DNA of 12,407 nucleotides, taken from NCBI GenBank assembly GCA_018968805.1, contig JAGWZX010000007.1, forward strand, positions 1 to 12,407, given 5' to 3'. Positions 5,733 through 12,407 of the stretch are shown piece after piece. Numbering within the stretch: the first letter of the stretch is position 1; the number at the start of each line of letters is the position of its first letter. The DNA is from Patescibacteria group bacterium. Lineage in GTDB: Bacteria > Patescibacteriota > Minisyncoccia > Phycocordibacterales > SIBU01. The notes under the pieces were generated by a model. That model saw nothing but the letters and a program-made list of their open reading frames with translations. It had not been told where the DNA came from and did not search any database. The translations under genes and the position numbers were made by a program.

Positions 5733-7305
5733 GAAGTATCGCCGCCGCACTCGCCGCATTTTCAATGCCGAGCCGAGTCACCTTAACCGGATCCACTATC
5801 CCAGCCGCAATCATGTCCGAAACCATTTCGTCTTTCTTGGCGTCGTAGCCGAAATTGCCCTTGCCTTTTCTAACCGCCTCCAAAATCACCGAACCGTCAT
5901 CTTTGCCGGCATTCACCGCGATCTGGCGGAGCGGCGCTTCAAGGGCTTTCAAAACAATCTGGTAGCCGACAATCGCCTCCTGCCGCGTCAGTTCGCTTTC
6001 TTTGGCTTTCTCCAGTTTGATGAGATGCGCCACCTTTTCGCTTGCTTTAATCAAAGCCACCCCGCCGCCCGCCACGATTCCCTCTGCAATAGCCGCCTTG
6101 GTCGCGTTCACCGCGTCTTCAATCTTGAGCTTCAGATACTTCATTTCCGTTTCGGTGGCCGCGCCGACGCGAATGACCGCCACGCCGCCGGAGAGCTTGG
6201 CGATGCGCTCGTCCAGTTTCTCCTTGTCGTATTTGGAATCGCTCGCCTCGCGCTGTTTTTTGATTTGCCCGACGCGCCCCTCCACGTCGCCCTTCTTTCC
6301 CTTGCCGCCGACAATGGTAGTCTTGTCTTTGTTGGCGATTATTTTGTTCGCTCGTCCCAACACTTCCAGCCCGACACTTTCCAGTTTGGAACCGAGTTCT
6401 TCGGAAACGACTTTGGCCCCGACCGTCACGGCAATATCGGCAAGCTGTTCTTTTTTATTATCACCATAACCGGGCGCTTTGACCGCGAGAACGCTGAATG
6501 AGCCGCGCAATTTATTCAAGACAAACGTGGTCAGTGCTTCGCCGTCCACATCGTCGGCGATAATCACCAATTCTTTTTTGCCGGTCGCCACCAATTTTTC
6601 CAAAAACGGCAGAATTTCCTTGACCGTGGAGATTTTCTTGTCGGTAATCAAGATGGCCGGATCCTGGTACTCCGCTTCCATCCGCTCGGCGTTCGTCACC
6701 ATGTACGCGGAGACAAACCCTTTATCAAACTGCAAACCCTGCACCACCTCCGAATCCACGCCGAGCGACTGCGACTCCTCCACCGTAACAACGCCGTCCT
6801 TGCCGACCTTGTCAATGGTATCGGCGATGATTTTTCCGATTGTTTCGTCCTCGGCCGAAATGGTCGCTACTTGGCGAATCTCGTCCCTGCTCTTAATGGG
6901 CTTGGCGATTTCTTTGAGGGCTTTTACCACCTCCTCGGTCGCCCGCTCAATACCGGCGCGCACTCCCATCGCGCCCATTCCCACCGCCGTCTGGCGCAAG
7001 CCTTCGCTGAAAATGGCCTGGGTCAAAATGACAGAAGTAGTAGTGCCGTCACCCGCTGTATCGTTGGTTTTATTGGCCACCTCCTTGGCGATTTCCGCGC
7101 CCATGTTTTCAAATTTGTCTTTGAGCGAAATTTCTTTGGCGATGGAAACACCGTCATTCGTCACCGTGGGACTACCGTAGCCTTTGTCCAAAACGACGTT
7201 CCTTCCCTTCGGGCCGATGGTGATTTTGACGGCATCGGCAACCGCGTCAACGCCGCGCTTCAAAGCGCGCCGCGCCCCCTCGTTGTATAAAATCTTTTTA
7301 GACAT
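5644..7305 (-). CDS. groEL: Chaperonin GroEL (Hsp60)
   Basis: GroEL is the 60-kDa ring-forming, ATP-driven folding chamber. The 553-residue protein is full length. ATP-site elements are present: ITIGPKGRNV (about 28-37), NDGVSIAKEI with D51, and TAGDGTTT with D86. The apical and intermediate domains follow, and VAGGGVALI near residue 410 belongs to the nucleotide pocket. The C-terminal tail is the Gly/Met-rich GGGMGGGMPEY. It lies downstream of groES in the usual order with an 84-nt spacer. Unlike groES, it has no Shine-Dalgarno sequence; its ATG (7305) is preceded directly by four 7-bp repeats, so initiation may depend on groES translation or on the spacer structure. The strong hairpin at 5587-5622 lies just beyond its stop. 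Confidence 0.99.
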   Translation of the reverse strand: MSKKILYNEGARRALKRGVDAVADAVKITIGPKGRNVVLDKGYGSPTVTNDGVSIAKEISLKDKFENMGAEIAKEVANKTNDTAGDGTTTSVILTQAIFSEGLRQTAVGMGAMGVRAGIERATEEVVKALKEIAKPIKSRDEIRQVATISAEDETIGKIIADTIDKVGKDGVVTVEESQSLGVDSEVVQGLQFDKGFVSAYMVTNAERMEAEYQDPAILITDKKISTVKEILPFLEKLVATGKKELVIIADDVDGEALTTFVLNKLRGSFSVLAVKAPGYGDNKKEQLADIAVTVGAKVVSEELGSKLESVGLEVLGRANKIIANKDKTTIVGGKGKKGDVEGRVGQIKKQREASDSKYDKEKLDERIAKLSGGVAVIRVGAATETEMKYLKLKIEDAVNATKAAIAEGIVAGGGVALIKASEKVAHLIKLEKAKESELTRQEAIVGYQIVLKALEAPLRQIAVNAGKDDGSVILEAVRKGKGNFGYDAKKDEMVSDMIAAGIVDPVKVTRLGIENAASAAAILLTTEAAVADEPEEKKENTGGGMGGGMPEY

Positions 7306-7312
7306 GAAATTT

Positions 7313-7388
7313 AGCGTTTAGCGTAAAGCGTTTAGCGTTCAGTTATTTAAAAACAATTCACTACACGCTCCACCCTACACCCTACACG
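7313..7388. repeat. Two opposed sets of four heptad repeats in the groES-groEL spacer
   Basis: On the plus strand, 7313-7340 is four 7-mers: AGCGTTT, AGCGTAA, AGCGTTT, AGCGTTC. Then 7361-7388 is another four: CTACACG, CTCCACC, CTACACC, CTACACG. The second set is close to the reverse complement of the first. Across 30 nt, 21 positions match, including AGCGT at both ends, with an AT-rich loop of about 18 nt between. The spacer could thus form a long imperfect hairpin in the groESL mRNA, ending 7 nt before the groEL ATG. Confidence 0.85.
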
Positions 7389-7389
7389 C

Positions 7390-7719
7390 TTATTTGATTA
7401 CTGCTAATATATTTGACTCGCTCACCATCACATACTCTTCGCTTCCAACCTTGACCGTATCGCCCCACTGATAAAGCACCGTATCGCCGACTTTGACGGA
7501 CATGGGAATTGTTACCCCATCGTCCATCCGGCCCGGCCCAACCGCCAAGACCGTGCCTCTCTTGGAACCATGGTCGGCCTTGGCCGTTTCGGGAATGAAA
7601 ATGCCACCCGAAGTTCTTTCCTCTTTACCTTCCGTTTCAACCTCTTTGATAAGAACGCGGTCGGCCAACGGCAGAACAGGAACCTTGGCGCGCGTATTTG
7701 CTTTTGCCTCTTTTTTCAT
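7390..7719 (-). CDS. groES: Co-chaperonin GroES (Hsp10)
   Basis: GroES is the heptameric lid of the GroEL chamber. The protein is 109 residues, about a dozen longer than E. coli GroES because of a Lys/Ala-rich N-terminal extension (MKKEAKANTRAK). The family pattern follows: PLADRVLIKEVE, then the mobile loop EERTSGGIFIPETA, then GTVLAVGPG, VKVGDTVLYQ and the C-terminal SESNILAVI. Its ATG at 7719 has a good Shine-Dalgarno AGGAA (7728-7724), one of only two clear ones in the window. It is the first gene of the groES-groEL operon, transcribed from the promoter at 7804-7833. Confidence 0.99.
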   Translation of the reverse strand: MKKEAKANTRAKVPVLPLADRVLIKEVETEGKEERTSGGIFIPETAKADHGSKRGTVLAVGPGRMDDGVTIPMSVKVGDTVLYQWGDTVKVGSEEYVMVSESNILAVIK

Positions 7720-7773
7720 AAAATTCCTAAGAAGGATAAGGCTAATTTTAATAATATATAATAGACCACCTTA

Positions 7774-7789
7774 ACGGGTCTTCGCCCGT
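7774..7789 (-). other. Small hairpin in the groES leader
   Basis: ACGGG (7774-7778) and CCCGT (7785-7789) form a 5-bp stem around a 6-nt loop in the predicted 77-nt groES 5' leader. It lies 54 nt upstream of the start codon. No T run follows on either strand. It could stabilise the leader or be chance. Confidence 0.3.
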
Positions 7790-7803
7790 GGAGAGTGTGG
7801 GGT

Positions 7804-7833
7804 ATTATAATATAGAGTGCTAAAAAAGCGCAA
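7804..7833 (-). promoter_or_regulatory. groES-groEL promoter with a CIRCE half-site
   Basis: On the minus strand, -35 TTGCGC (7833-7828) is separated by 18 nt from a perfect -10 TATAAT (7809-7804). Between them lies TTAGCACTC (7823-7815), exactly one arm of the HrcA operator CIRCE (TTAGCACTC-N9-GAGTGCTAA). The second arm is absent at the required spacing: the bases there read ATACCCCAC. This may be a degenerate operator or a half-site; HrcA itself is not in the window. Confidence 0.6.
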
Positions 7834-7852
7834 GAACCTCGCCGGCCAGCGC

Positions 7853-7864
7853 TTGTGGTAGAAT
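7853..7864 (+). promoter_or_regulatory. Extended -10 promoter, probably leaderless, for the surface protein
   Basis: TTGTGGTAGAAT has an extended -10 (TGTGG before TAGAAT at 7859-7864). Only ATACGGA separates it from the ATG at 7872, so transcription should begin at about the start codon. No -35 match is visible at 17 nt. There is no Shine-Dalgarno sequence before the ATG, in line with a leaderless mRNA. Confidence 0.55.
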
Positions 7865-7871
7865 ATACGGA

Positions 7872-10800
7872 ATGTTAGTGCCAAAAGACGGTTCGCGTTT
7901 GGGACTGCCGAAGCCTTCTTCAGAAATCGAAAAGATGTTGTTCGCCGGTATCGGAGTTTTGTTCGCGGTTTTGTTCTGGCAAGTCTTCACCCAGTGCAAC
8001 GATGGAGCGGCAACTGACATCGCGCGGGATAATAGCCAACTGACGGCGGCAAGCTACCAGTATTCCAACAGTGCCTCGAATGATGCCTCGTCTTCTTACA
8101 TAATCCCAACGCAAGAATATTATTACGGCACCGCGCCCAAACCGGTTTATGAGGGCGCGCTTCCGCGGCCGGTGCCGACAGTTCCCTTCTATTACTATTC
8201 CGGCGCGGCATCGACGTCAGCCGCCACGAGCACATCCTCCACCACAACATCGCCTTATCGGCCGAACAGCGCGACCGCGCCGACCTCCCGCCCTACTAAT
8301 CCGACAAGCAATTGGTATATGCCGGGCGTGAAAAACGCGGTGCCGTCTGTTGCGGCGGCGCAAGCTCCGACTCCTCCGCCGACTTATTCAGCAGGCAACA
8401 ACCGCGGTTTTGTTCAGCGCGTCAAAGATATTTGGAATATCGCCTACAAATTCTTCTTCGGCGGCGCGCCTGCAGACGCACCGCCGAGCCAACCAGAAAC
8501 TTCCGACTATTCCGGAAACAATCCCTCAACTTCCGGCGCGCCGCAGACAACCGGCGTCGGCACCAAAACTCACGCTCCGAAAGATGCCGGCCTGTCTTGC
8601 ATCGCGGCTGGCAACTGCCACATTATGCCGTATCTGGATTTGACCCACTATGATTCATCCTCCGCCGTAAATTATAACTGCGGCGACGGCCCCGGCTGCA
8701 GTTTGGGCGGAAGCGAATGGGTTCCGACCGGCTCCGGCATTTTATTCCAAGACAAACAAAATTGGGACAGAAAACCTCTCCTGCCCGACCCGAAAAATTT
8801 GGGCGGTTTGTCAAACACGAAAACGGAATCAGACGAAATGACGCAGTCGGGTTCAATTCTTGACGAATACAGTCCCGACAATACCGGAGTCGGCGGCCCT
8901 AAAGTTACCGATTACAATTATGACGGTCAATCCGGAAAAGGCACAACCAGAGTAACCGACCGTAATTGGGATGGAACCGTCACCGACAATACGACCGAGA
9001 CAGACTCCGAAAATTTCAATCCTTCAACCGGCCTGAGTGGCTCTCTTACAGGCGACTCCATCGGCCCCGCGACCGGCGCGGGTAGCGATTCCGAACCGGC
9101 CGTCTCCGGCGACAATCTTTCCACAACCTACACGAGTACAACCCGTAGCGCCGCCGGATTAGTTTTCCTAAACGGCGACCCATCACTTACTTATTCGGTT
9201 CCGCTTTTGGTCAAGGCCAGACAACTTAAAGTCAGTCCGAATTACAATCAAGTTGTCGTCAGCCGCGTCGGCGACAACATTCCCTGCAGCCAAATCACCG
9301 TCGCCGGTGTAACTGCGTCTGACACTTCCGACAACCAATGCCTCGTTACTGTAACCGGCGCGGGCGGCGGCGCTGTCGTGGATGTCACGCCGTCAATCCC
9401 GTCCATTCCTTTTTACGAATACAATCTTTCCCTTGATTACTCTCCGCCCCCGCTTCTTTCGGCTGTCATAAAAGCTCCAAGAAATGTCAAATTCTCTATC
9501 ATATATCCGGCACCATGGGCTGAACCGCCCCTTCCGGTAACTCAATATTTCAAAGTAGAGCGGGCGGTTGGCTCCGGCGATTTCGCGTTTTTGAAAAATA
9601 TCTATCCGGCCGATGCGATCCTCAATGCCGCCAAATACGCCGATGAAATCACCGACAATCTTGATATTACCCTGCCAACGCCTTCTCAAAAATTATCCTA
9701 CCGCGTTCGCGCCCTGACCAAAACCGGCTGGAGCGATTGGAGCAATGTCGTTACGATTCAAAGTCCGACCGACCTCACCGCCAAAATGCCCGACCCGCTC
9801 AAGGGTTCCGATCCAACAAACGGCGACCCGGTCAAAGTCAAACTAAACTGGACCGACAACACGCCGGGCAAAGAAAACGGTTTCCAAATTGAACGGGCGG
9901 TGGACGCCGAGAACAGCGTTTTTCAAGCAGTCGGCAAGACGAAAGCGAACGCCGTTTCCGCCTCTGACGACTTGAGTGCTGTAACCTCAATCTCATCTCC
10001 CCAAATCGCCTACCGTGTCCGCGCCGTTTTGCCAGACGGCACTTTCTCCGACAATACCAATGTCGCTTCGGTTTCATCCTGCGTCCACATCTCCGGCAGT
10101 GGGCCGAGGAAGGTGGTGTTCACGAAAGGAGACGGCTGGAATGTAAATGTCAATGATTATTTGTCACAAGTTAACGACATCATTAACAACGGATTCAAAA
10201 GTATTGATCCCTTTAAGACATATATCAATCAGTTTTCTTTTTACGCTGATCTTGAGCAAATCGACCAGAGTAAGCTCACTGACAGAGAAAATCATTTTGC
10301 TTCAGGAGAACCAGTCGTCAATTCATCAAGTTGTGGTAAAGATGCCACGGAATATTTCTTCTTATTCGATAATAATTCCTATGTATCGTCATGGACCGAT
10401 ATCGCTACAAATCCGCCCGTTGTATTTTTCAATGTTCCGGAAGTATTAAAATTAACTTCCGATCCCAATTTCAATACCGAAAATCCAATACCAGCCGTGG
10501 CTATGCACGAGACCGGCCATGCACTCGGCCATCTTAATGACGAGTATATTTACGCGAAGGCAGGCACCCCGTTCAGCGGTTATGACTTGATTGGAGATTT
10601 AAGCTATGCGGGCCTGACCGAAGAGAATTGCACTCTGAACCCGGCAAGTCTCTATACATACAATGACGGGACGGGATTAAAATGGTACGGCGACGCCAAT
10701 CATCAAGGCTGCTCTTTTTCATTGCACCCCAACGACTACAGTTCGTATTATCGTCCAAGCGATGCGAGCATTATGAACTCCGGGTCGCATTCAGACAAAT

Positions 10801-11897
10801 TCAACGTCATTTCCTGCGGTTATCTCATCTCTGCCATCAAAAACGAGCCGGTTGACAAAGCTCACGCACAGACGCACTGGCCGGAGTGCACGAACTTGGA
10901 TACGGTAAAACCAAGTATCCTGGCCAAAATTGTCACAGTCGGCAGTATCGGCACATCAATGAATGGACCATTTTCTGGCATATTCTCATGGATAGACAAG
11001 ATTGCACCCGACTCAATCAGAATCCCATCAGGTGTACACAGCATCGCGTATCTTACCAAAAAATTGCGACAAACGATTGACGACCAGCTTGCGGCTGGCA
11101 ACAAAGTATTGGTTATCGGGCACTCACTCGGCGCATATGTGGCGTTTAATGTAAAAGACGATTTCCAAGGAAAACCTGTCCAATTCATATATCTGGACCC
11201 GCCTTACAATTTCCTGTCTGGTAAAAAATGTTTCAGTATTCTTGGCGGCATTTTTGCCAGAATGTATGACGCAAACTGTCACGGCATCGCCACTGACTCA
11301 GATACTGTGAAGTGGACAAACGGAAATGCCATAGGCCTTTTCTTCAGCAATTTCAAGTATCATGATCCGATTGATTTTCAAAATGCTCCCGGCACTGCGC
11401 CGAACGGAAAAACAAACGTGCAAAACTTGATCGATCTGACCAGCTATATAAATAAACGCCTTAGTTCTGATTTCATTTGTGGACGCGGTGGCTGTTCTTC
11501 CACAGTCGTGCCGACGGGGACACTCGCTACCGCTCCAGTAATTACAGGTGTATCCGCCTCATTCAATGGCGCTCCGGTTAATTCAATCCAACCTGGCGAT
11601 ACTATTACGATTACAGGTAGCGGATTTGATATGTCTGCAAATAATATTGAAGTTGTAAATACCGCCAATTCTGACGTGTCTTACGATCTGTATGATGTCC
11701 AACCCGACCAGGAAAACACCAACAAACTCTCCTTTGTTCTTCCAAGCGTCCCAGATTATTATCCGGCCACAGTTCGGGGTACCTACACCATCAAGGTCAG
11801 CGCCGTGGACAGCGACTGGAGCAGTCCGGTGAACATTACAATCAAAGCCGGCGGCAAGTCCAGAACTCCGCTACCGGCCAATACCAATACCAATTAG
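7872..11897 (+). CDS. Giant anchored surface protein: Fn3-like, M64-like metallopeptidase, alpha/beta hydrolase, TIG
   Basis: This 1341-residue secreted protein has one hydrophobic helix near the N-terminus (about 22-39, MLFAGIGVLFAVLF) that acts as a signal or anchor. Residues 45-330 are rich in Ser/Thr/Pro/Gly, a likely stalk, with a Cys-bearing patch near 240 and repeated D-G turns (NYDGQ, NWDGT). Residues about 524-632 and 640-736 resemble fibronectin-III domains (YFKVERAV...YRVRALTKTGWSDWSN; FQIERAV...YRVRAVLPDG). Residues about 738-1020 match the M64 (IgA-peptidase type) layout: KVVFTKGDGWN, IDPFKTYINQFSFYADL, zinc motif HETGH (879-883) followed by LNDEY, and a Met-turn-like SIMNSGS (M968). 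Residues about 1030-1215 hold a GHSLG elbow (S1085) with D1109 and H1164 as candidate partners. Residues 1221-1325 look like a TIG/IPT beta-sandwich. No C-terminal sorting signal is seen. Substrate is unknown. An internal ATG at 7935 (residue 22) is an alternative start. Confidence 0.85.
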   Translation: MLVPKDGSRLGLPKPSSEIEKMLFAGIGVLFAVLFWQVFTQCNDGAATDIARDNSQLTAASYQYSNSASNDASSSYIIPTQEYYYGTAPKPVYEGALPRPVPTVPFYYYSGAASTSAATSTSSTTTSPYRPNSATAPTSRPTNPTSNWYMPGVKNAVPSVAAAQAPTPPPTYSAGNNRGFVQRVKDIWNIAYKFFFGGAPADAPPSQPETSDYSGNNPSTSGAPQTTGVGTKTHAPKDAGLSCIAAGNCHIMPYLDLTHYDSSSAVNYNCGDGPGCSLGGSEWVPTGSGILFQDKQNWDRKPLLPDPKNLGGLSNTKTESDEMTQSGSILDEYSPDNTGVGGPKVTDYNYDGQSGKGTTRVTDRNWDGTVTDNTTETDSENFNPSTGLSGSLTGDSIGPATGAGSDSEPAVSGDNLSTTYTSTTRSAAGLVFLNGDPSLTYSVPLLVKARQLKVSPNYNQVVVSRVGDNIPCSQITVAGVTASDTSDNQCLVTVTGAGGGAVVDVTPSIPSIPFYEYNLSLDYSPPPLLSAVIKAPRNVKFSIIYPAPWAEPPLPVTQYFKVERAVGSGDFAFLKNIYPADAILNAAKYADEITDNLDITLPTPSQKLSYRVRALTKTGWSDWSNVVTIQSPTDLTAKMPDPLKGSDPTNGDPVKVKLNWTDNTPGKENGFQIERAVDAENSVFQAVGKTKANAVSASDDLSAVTSISSPQIAYRVRAVLPDGTFSDNTNVASVSSCVHISGSGPRKVVFTKGDGWNVNVNDYLSQVNDIINNGFKSIDPFKTYINQFSFYADLEQIDQSKLTDRENHFASGEPVVNSSSCGKDATEYFFLFDNNSYVSSWTDIATNPPVVFFNVPEVLKLTSDPNFNTENPIPAVAMHETGHALGHLNDEYIYAKAGTPFSGYDLIGDLSYAGLTEENCTLNPASLYTYNDGTGLKWYGDANHQGCSFSLHPNDYSSYYRPSDASIMNSGSHSDKFNVISCGYLISAIKNEPVDKAHAQTHWPECTNLDTVKPSILAKIVTVGSIGTSMNGPFSGIFSWIDKIAPDSIRIPSGVHSIAYLTKKLRQTIDDQLAAGNKVLVIGHSLGAYVAFNVKDDFQGKPVQFIYLDPPYNFLSGKKCFSILGGIFARMYDANCHGIATDSDTVKWTNGNAIGLFFSNFKYHDPIDFQNAPGTAPNGKTNVQNLIDLTSYINKRLSSDFICGRGGCSSTVVPTGTLATAPVITGVSASFNGAPVNSIQPGDTITITGSGFDMSANNIEVVNTANSDVSYDLYDVQPDQENTNKLSFVLPSVPDYYPATVRGTYTIKVSAVDSDWSSPVNITIKAGGKSRTPLPANTNTN

Positions 11898-11927
11898 GAA
11901 AAGAAAAAGAGGGAGCAAACTCCCTCT
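11897..11927 (-). terminator. Intrinsic terminator of the lipoprotein gene
   Basis: On the minus strand, the stem AGAGGGAG/CTCCCTCT (8 bp, 11927-11908) has the loop TTTG and is followed by TTTTTCTTTTCC. The stem overlaps the TGA stop (11929-11927) of the 132-aa gene. On the plus strand no T run follows, but the hairpin lies only 10 nt after the stop of the surface-protein gene and could also protect that mRNA's 3' end. Confidence 0.8.
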
Positions 11928-12325
11928 CACCTTAAATCCCGTCGGCGCACTGTTAAAATTCTGACACCGTTTCGCGAAAGCGACGACCGTACGCAGTTTC
12001 CCATGTTATGGGGAAGTATAATACAGCCAGCTCTTTCAATCTCAAAAGCGCGGATCCCAATCGTCGCCGGTATTGCGGTCTGGTCCAAGTCTTTTAACAC
12101 GCGCGTTTCGCGGGGACGGATGATGACTCTCCAACCTGTCGGCAAAGCGTCAGGAGGATTGCCGCTAATCCAATAGCCGCCGTCGGACAGCTCCAAACTA
12201 AACGGCGTCTTGTTGATTATCGTGAGCGACCCGGCCGGCAAATTTCCCCTAGTTTCTCTCACTCTCGCCGTCCGGCACCCGACGCAAAGTAGCGCCGCCA
12301 AAACCAACAAAGAACTTGTCTTCAT
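11927..12325 (-). CDS. Small putative lipoprotein, 132 aa
   Basis: No family recognised. The N-terminus MKTSSLLVLAALLCVGC is a basic start, a hydrophobic stretch and a Cys at residue 17 preceded by CVG. This approximates a lipobox, but the usual Leu at -3 is Cys, so lipidation is likely rather than certain. The mature part is small and looks beta-rich: GSLTIINKTPFSLELSDGGY, a Pro/Arg segment, then a pair of Cys residues (AGCIILPHNMGNC) that could form a disulfide. The ATG at 12325 has a good Shine-Dalgarno AAGGAA (12336-12331), giving confidence in the start. It is monocistronic within the window, convergent with the giant surface protein, and ends in its own terminator. Confidence 0.75.
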   Translation of the reverse strand: MKTSSLLVLAALLCVGCRTARVRETRGNLPAGSLTIINKTPFSLELSDGGYWISGNPPDALPTGWRVIIRPRETRVLKDLDQTAIPATIGIRAFEIERAGCIILPHNMGNCVRSSLSRNGVRILTVRRRDLR

Positions 12326-12384
12326 TTTTATTCCTTTCGGTCGTCTTCCGCCTTAAGCAACGGAAAGCAATTAAACCTTAAAAC

Positions 12385-12390
12385 ATCATA
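12385..12390 (-). promoter_or_regulatory. -10 element for the lipoprotein gene
   Basis: On the minus strand, ATGGTATGAT contains -10 TATGAT with an extended TGG just upstream. This matches the pattern before the genes at 7872 and 5174. A -35 at 17 nt would fall beyond the window edge. The predicted 5' leader is about 53 nt and contains the Shine-Dalgarno sequence, so this transcript is not leaderless. Confidence 0.5.
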
Positions 12391-12407
12391 CCATCTGCAT
12401 AGTTTTC

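Noticed and set aside
5325..5765. Minus-strand frame of 146 codons opposite the phosphatase-like gene
   Set aside because: Arg-rich, no recognisable fold, and overlaps the groEL 3' end in a different frame; it is a shadow.
6002..7180. Long plus-strand open frames antisense to groEL
   Set aside because: They are mirror frames caused by groEL codon bias; the peptides show no family resemblance, while groEL itself is unmistakable.
7313..7388. CRISPR-like array in the groES-groEL spacer
   Set aside because: The units are 7 bp and directly tandem, with no unique spacers and no cas genes.
7984..7999. Lipobox at Cys42 of the giant protein
   Set aside because: The sequence before the Cys is FTQ, which does not fit the lipobox, so a membrane anchor is more likely than lipidation.
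10506..10532. Classic metzincin third zinc ligand in HETGHALGH
   Set aside because: H887 is at position 9 of the motif, not the position 11 that metzincins use, where N889 stands. D890 in NDEY, as in the ADEY segment I recall from M64 enzymes, is a likelier third ligand.

Overview
The window looks like a chromosome segment from a candidate-phyla-radiation bacterium (Patescibacteria, most likely Parcubacteria/Paceibacteria). The reasons are compact genes, a weak or missing Shine-Dalgarno sequence at most starts, a lemA-htpX pair, a secreted giant protein with a signal anchor, and an XerD-independent large serine recombinase at a tRNA gene. TGA acts as a stop (for example at 4218 and 11927), so the code is standard. 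The lineage is an inference from gene content, not from a marker-gene tree.

Layout. Positions 1-1521 (+) hold the 3' part of a large serine recombinase. It is the edge of an integrated element that extends left, out of the window. The element abuts the 3' end of a tRNA-Ser(GGA) gene (1389-1475, -), and the recombinase frame runs straight through the antisense of that tRNA. From 1488 to 5174 is a minus-strand block. In transcription order it holds a membrane-anchored protein of unknown function (4218-5174), lemA (3608-4168), possibly a 36-codon small gene, htpX (2521-3432), a CDP-alcohol phosphatidyltransferase (1895-2518), an unknown 134-residue protein (1488-1892), and then the tRNA. The last three protein genes are only 2 nt apart and are probably one operon concerned with membrane lipid and membrane-protein quality control.

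Positions 5271-5732 (+) carry a divergent histidine-phosphatase-like frame that seems to have lost its catalytic residues. A very strong intrinsic terminator lies inside the frame, before its stop codon. The groES-groEL operon (7719 to 5644, -) follows. Its 84-nt intergenic spacer consists mostly of two sets of four 7-bp repeats that are inverted relative to each other. The groES promoter carries one half of a CIRCE operator.

Divergent from groES, a leaderless-looking promoter drives a 1341-residue anchored surface protein (7872-11897, +). It combines a Ser/Thr/Pro-rich stalk, two fibronectin-III-like domains, an M64-like zinc metallopeptidase, an alpha/beta-hydrolase-like domain with a GHSLG elbow, and a TIG/IPT domain. 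This two-enzyme surface protein is the most striking item in the window. A small putative lipoprotein gene (11927-12325, -) converges on it and ends in a terminator hairpin that overlaps its own stop codon.
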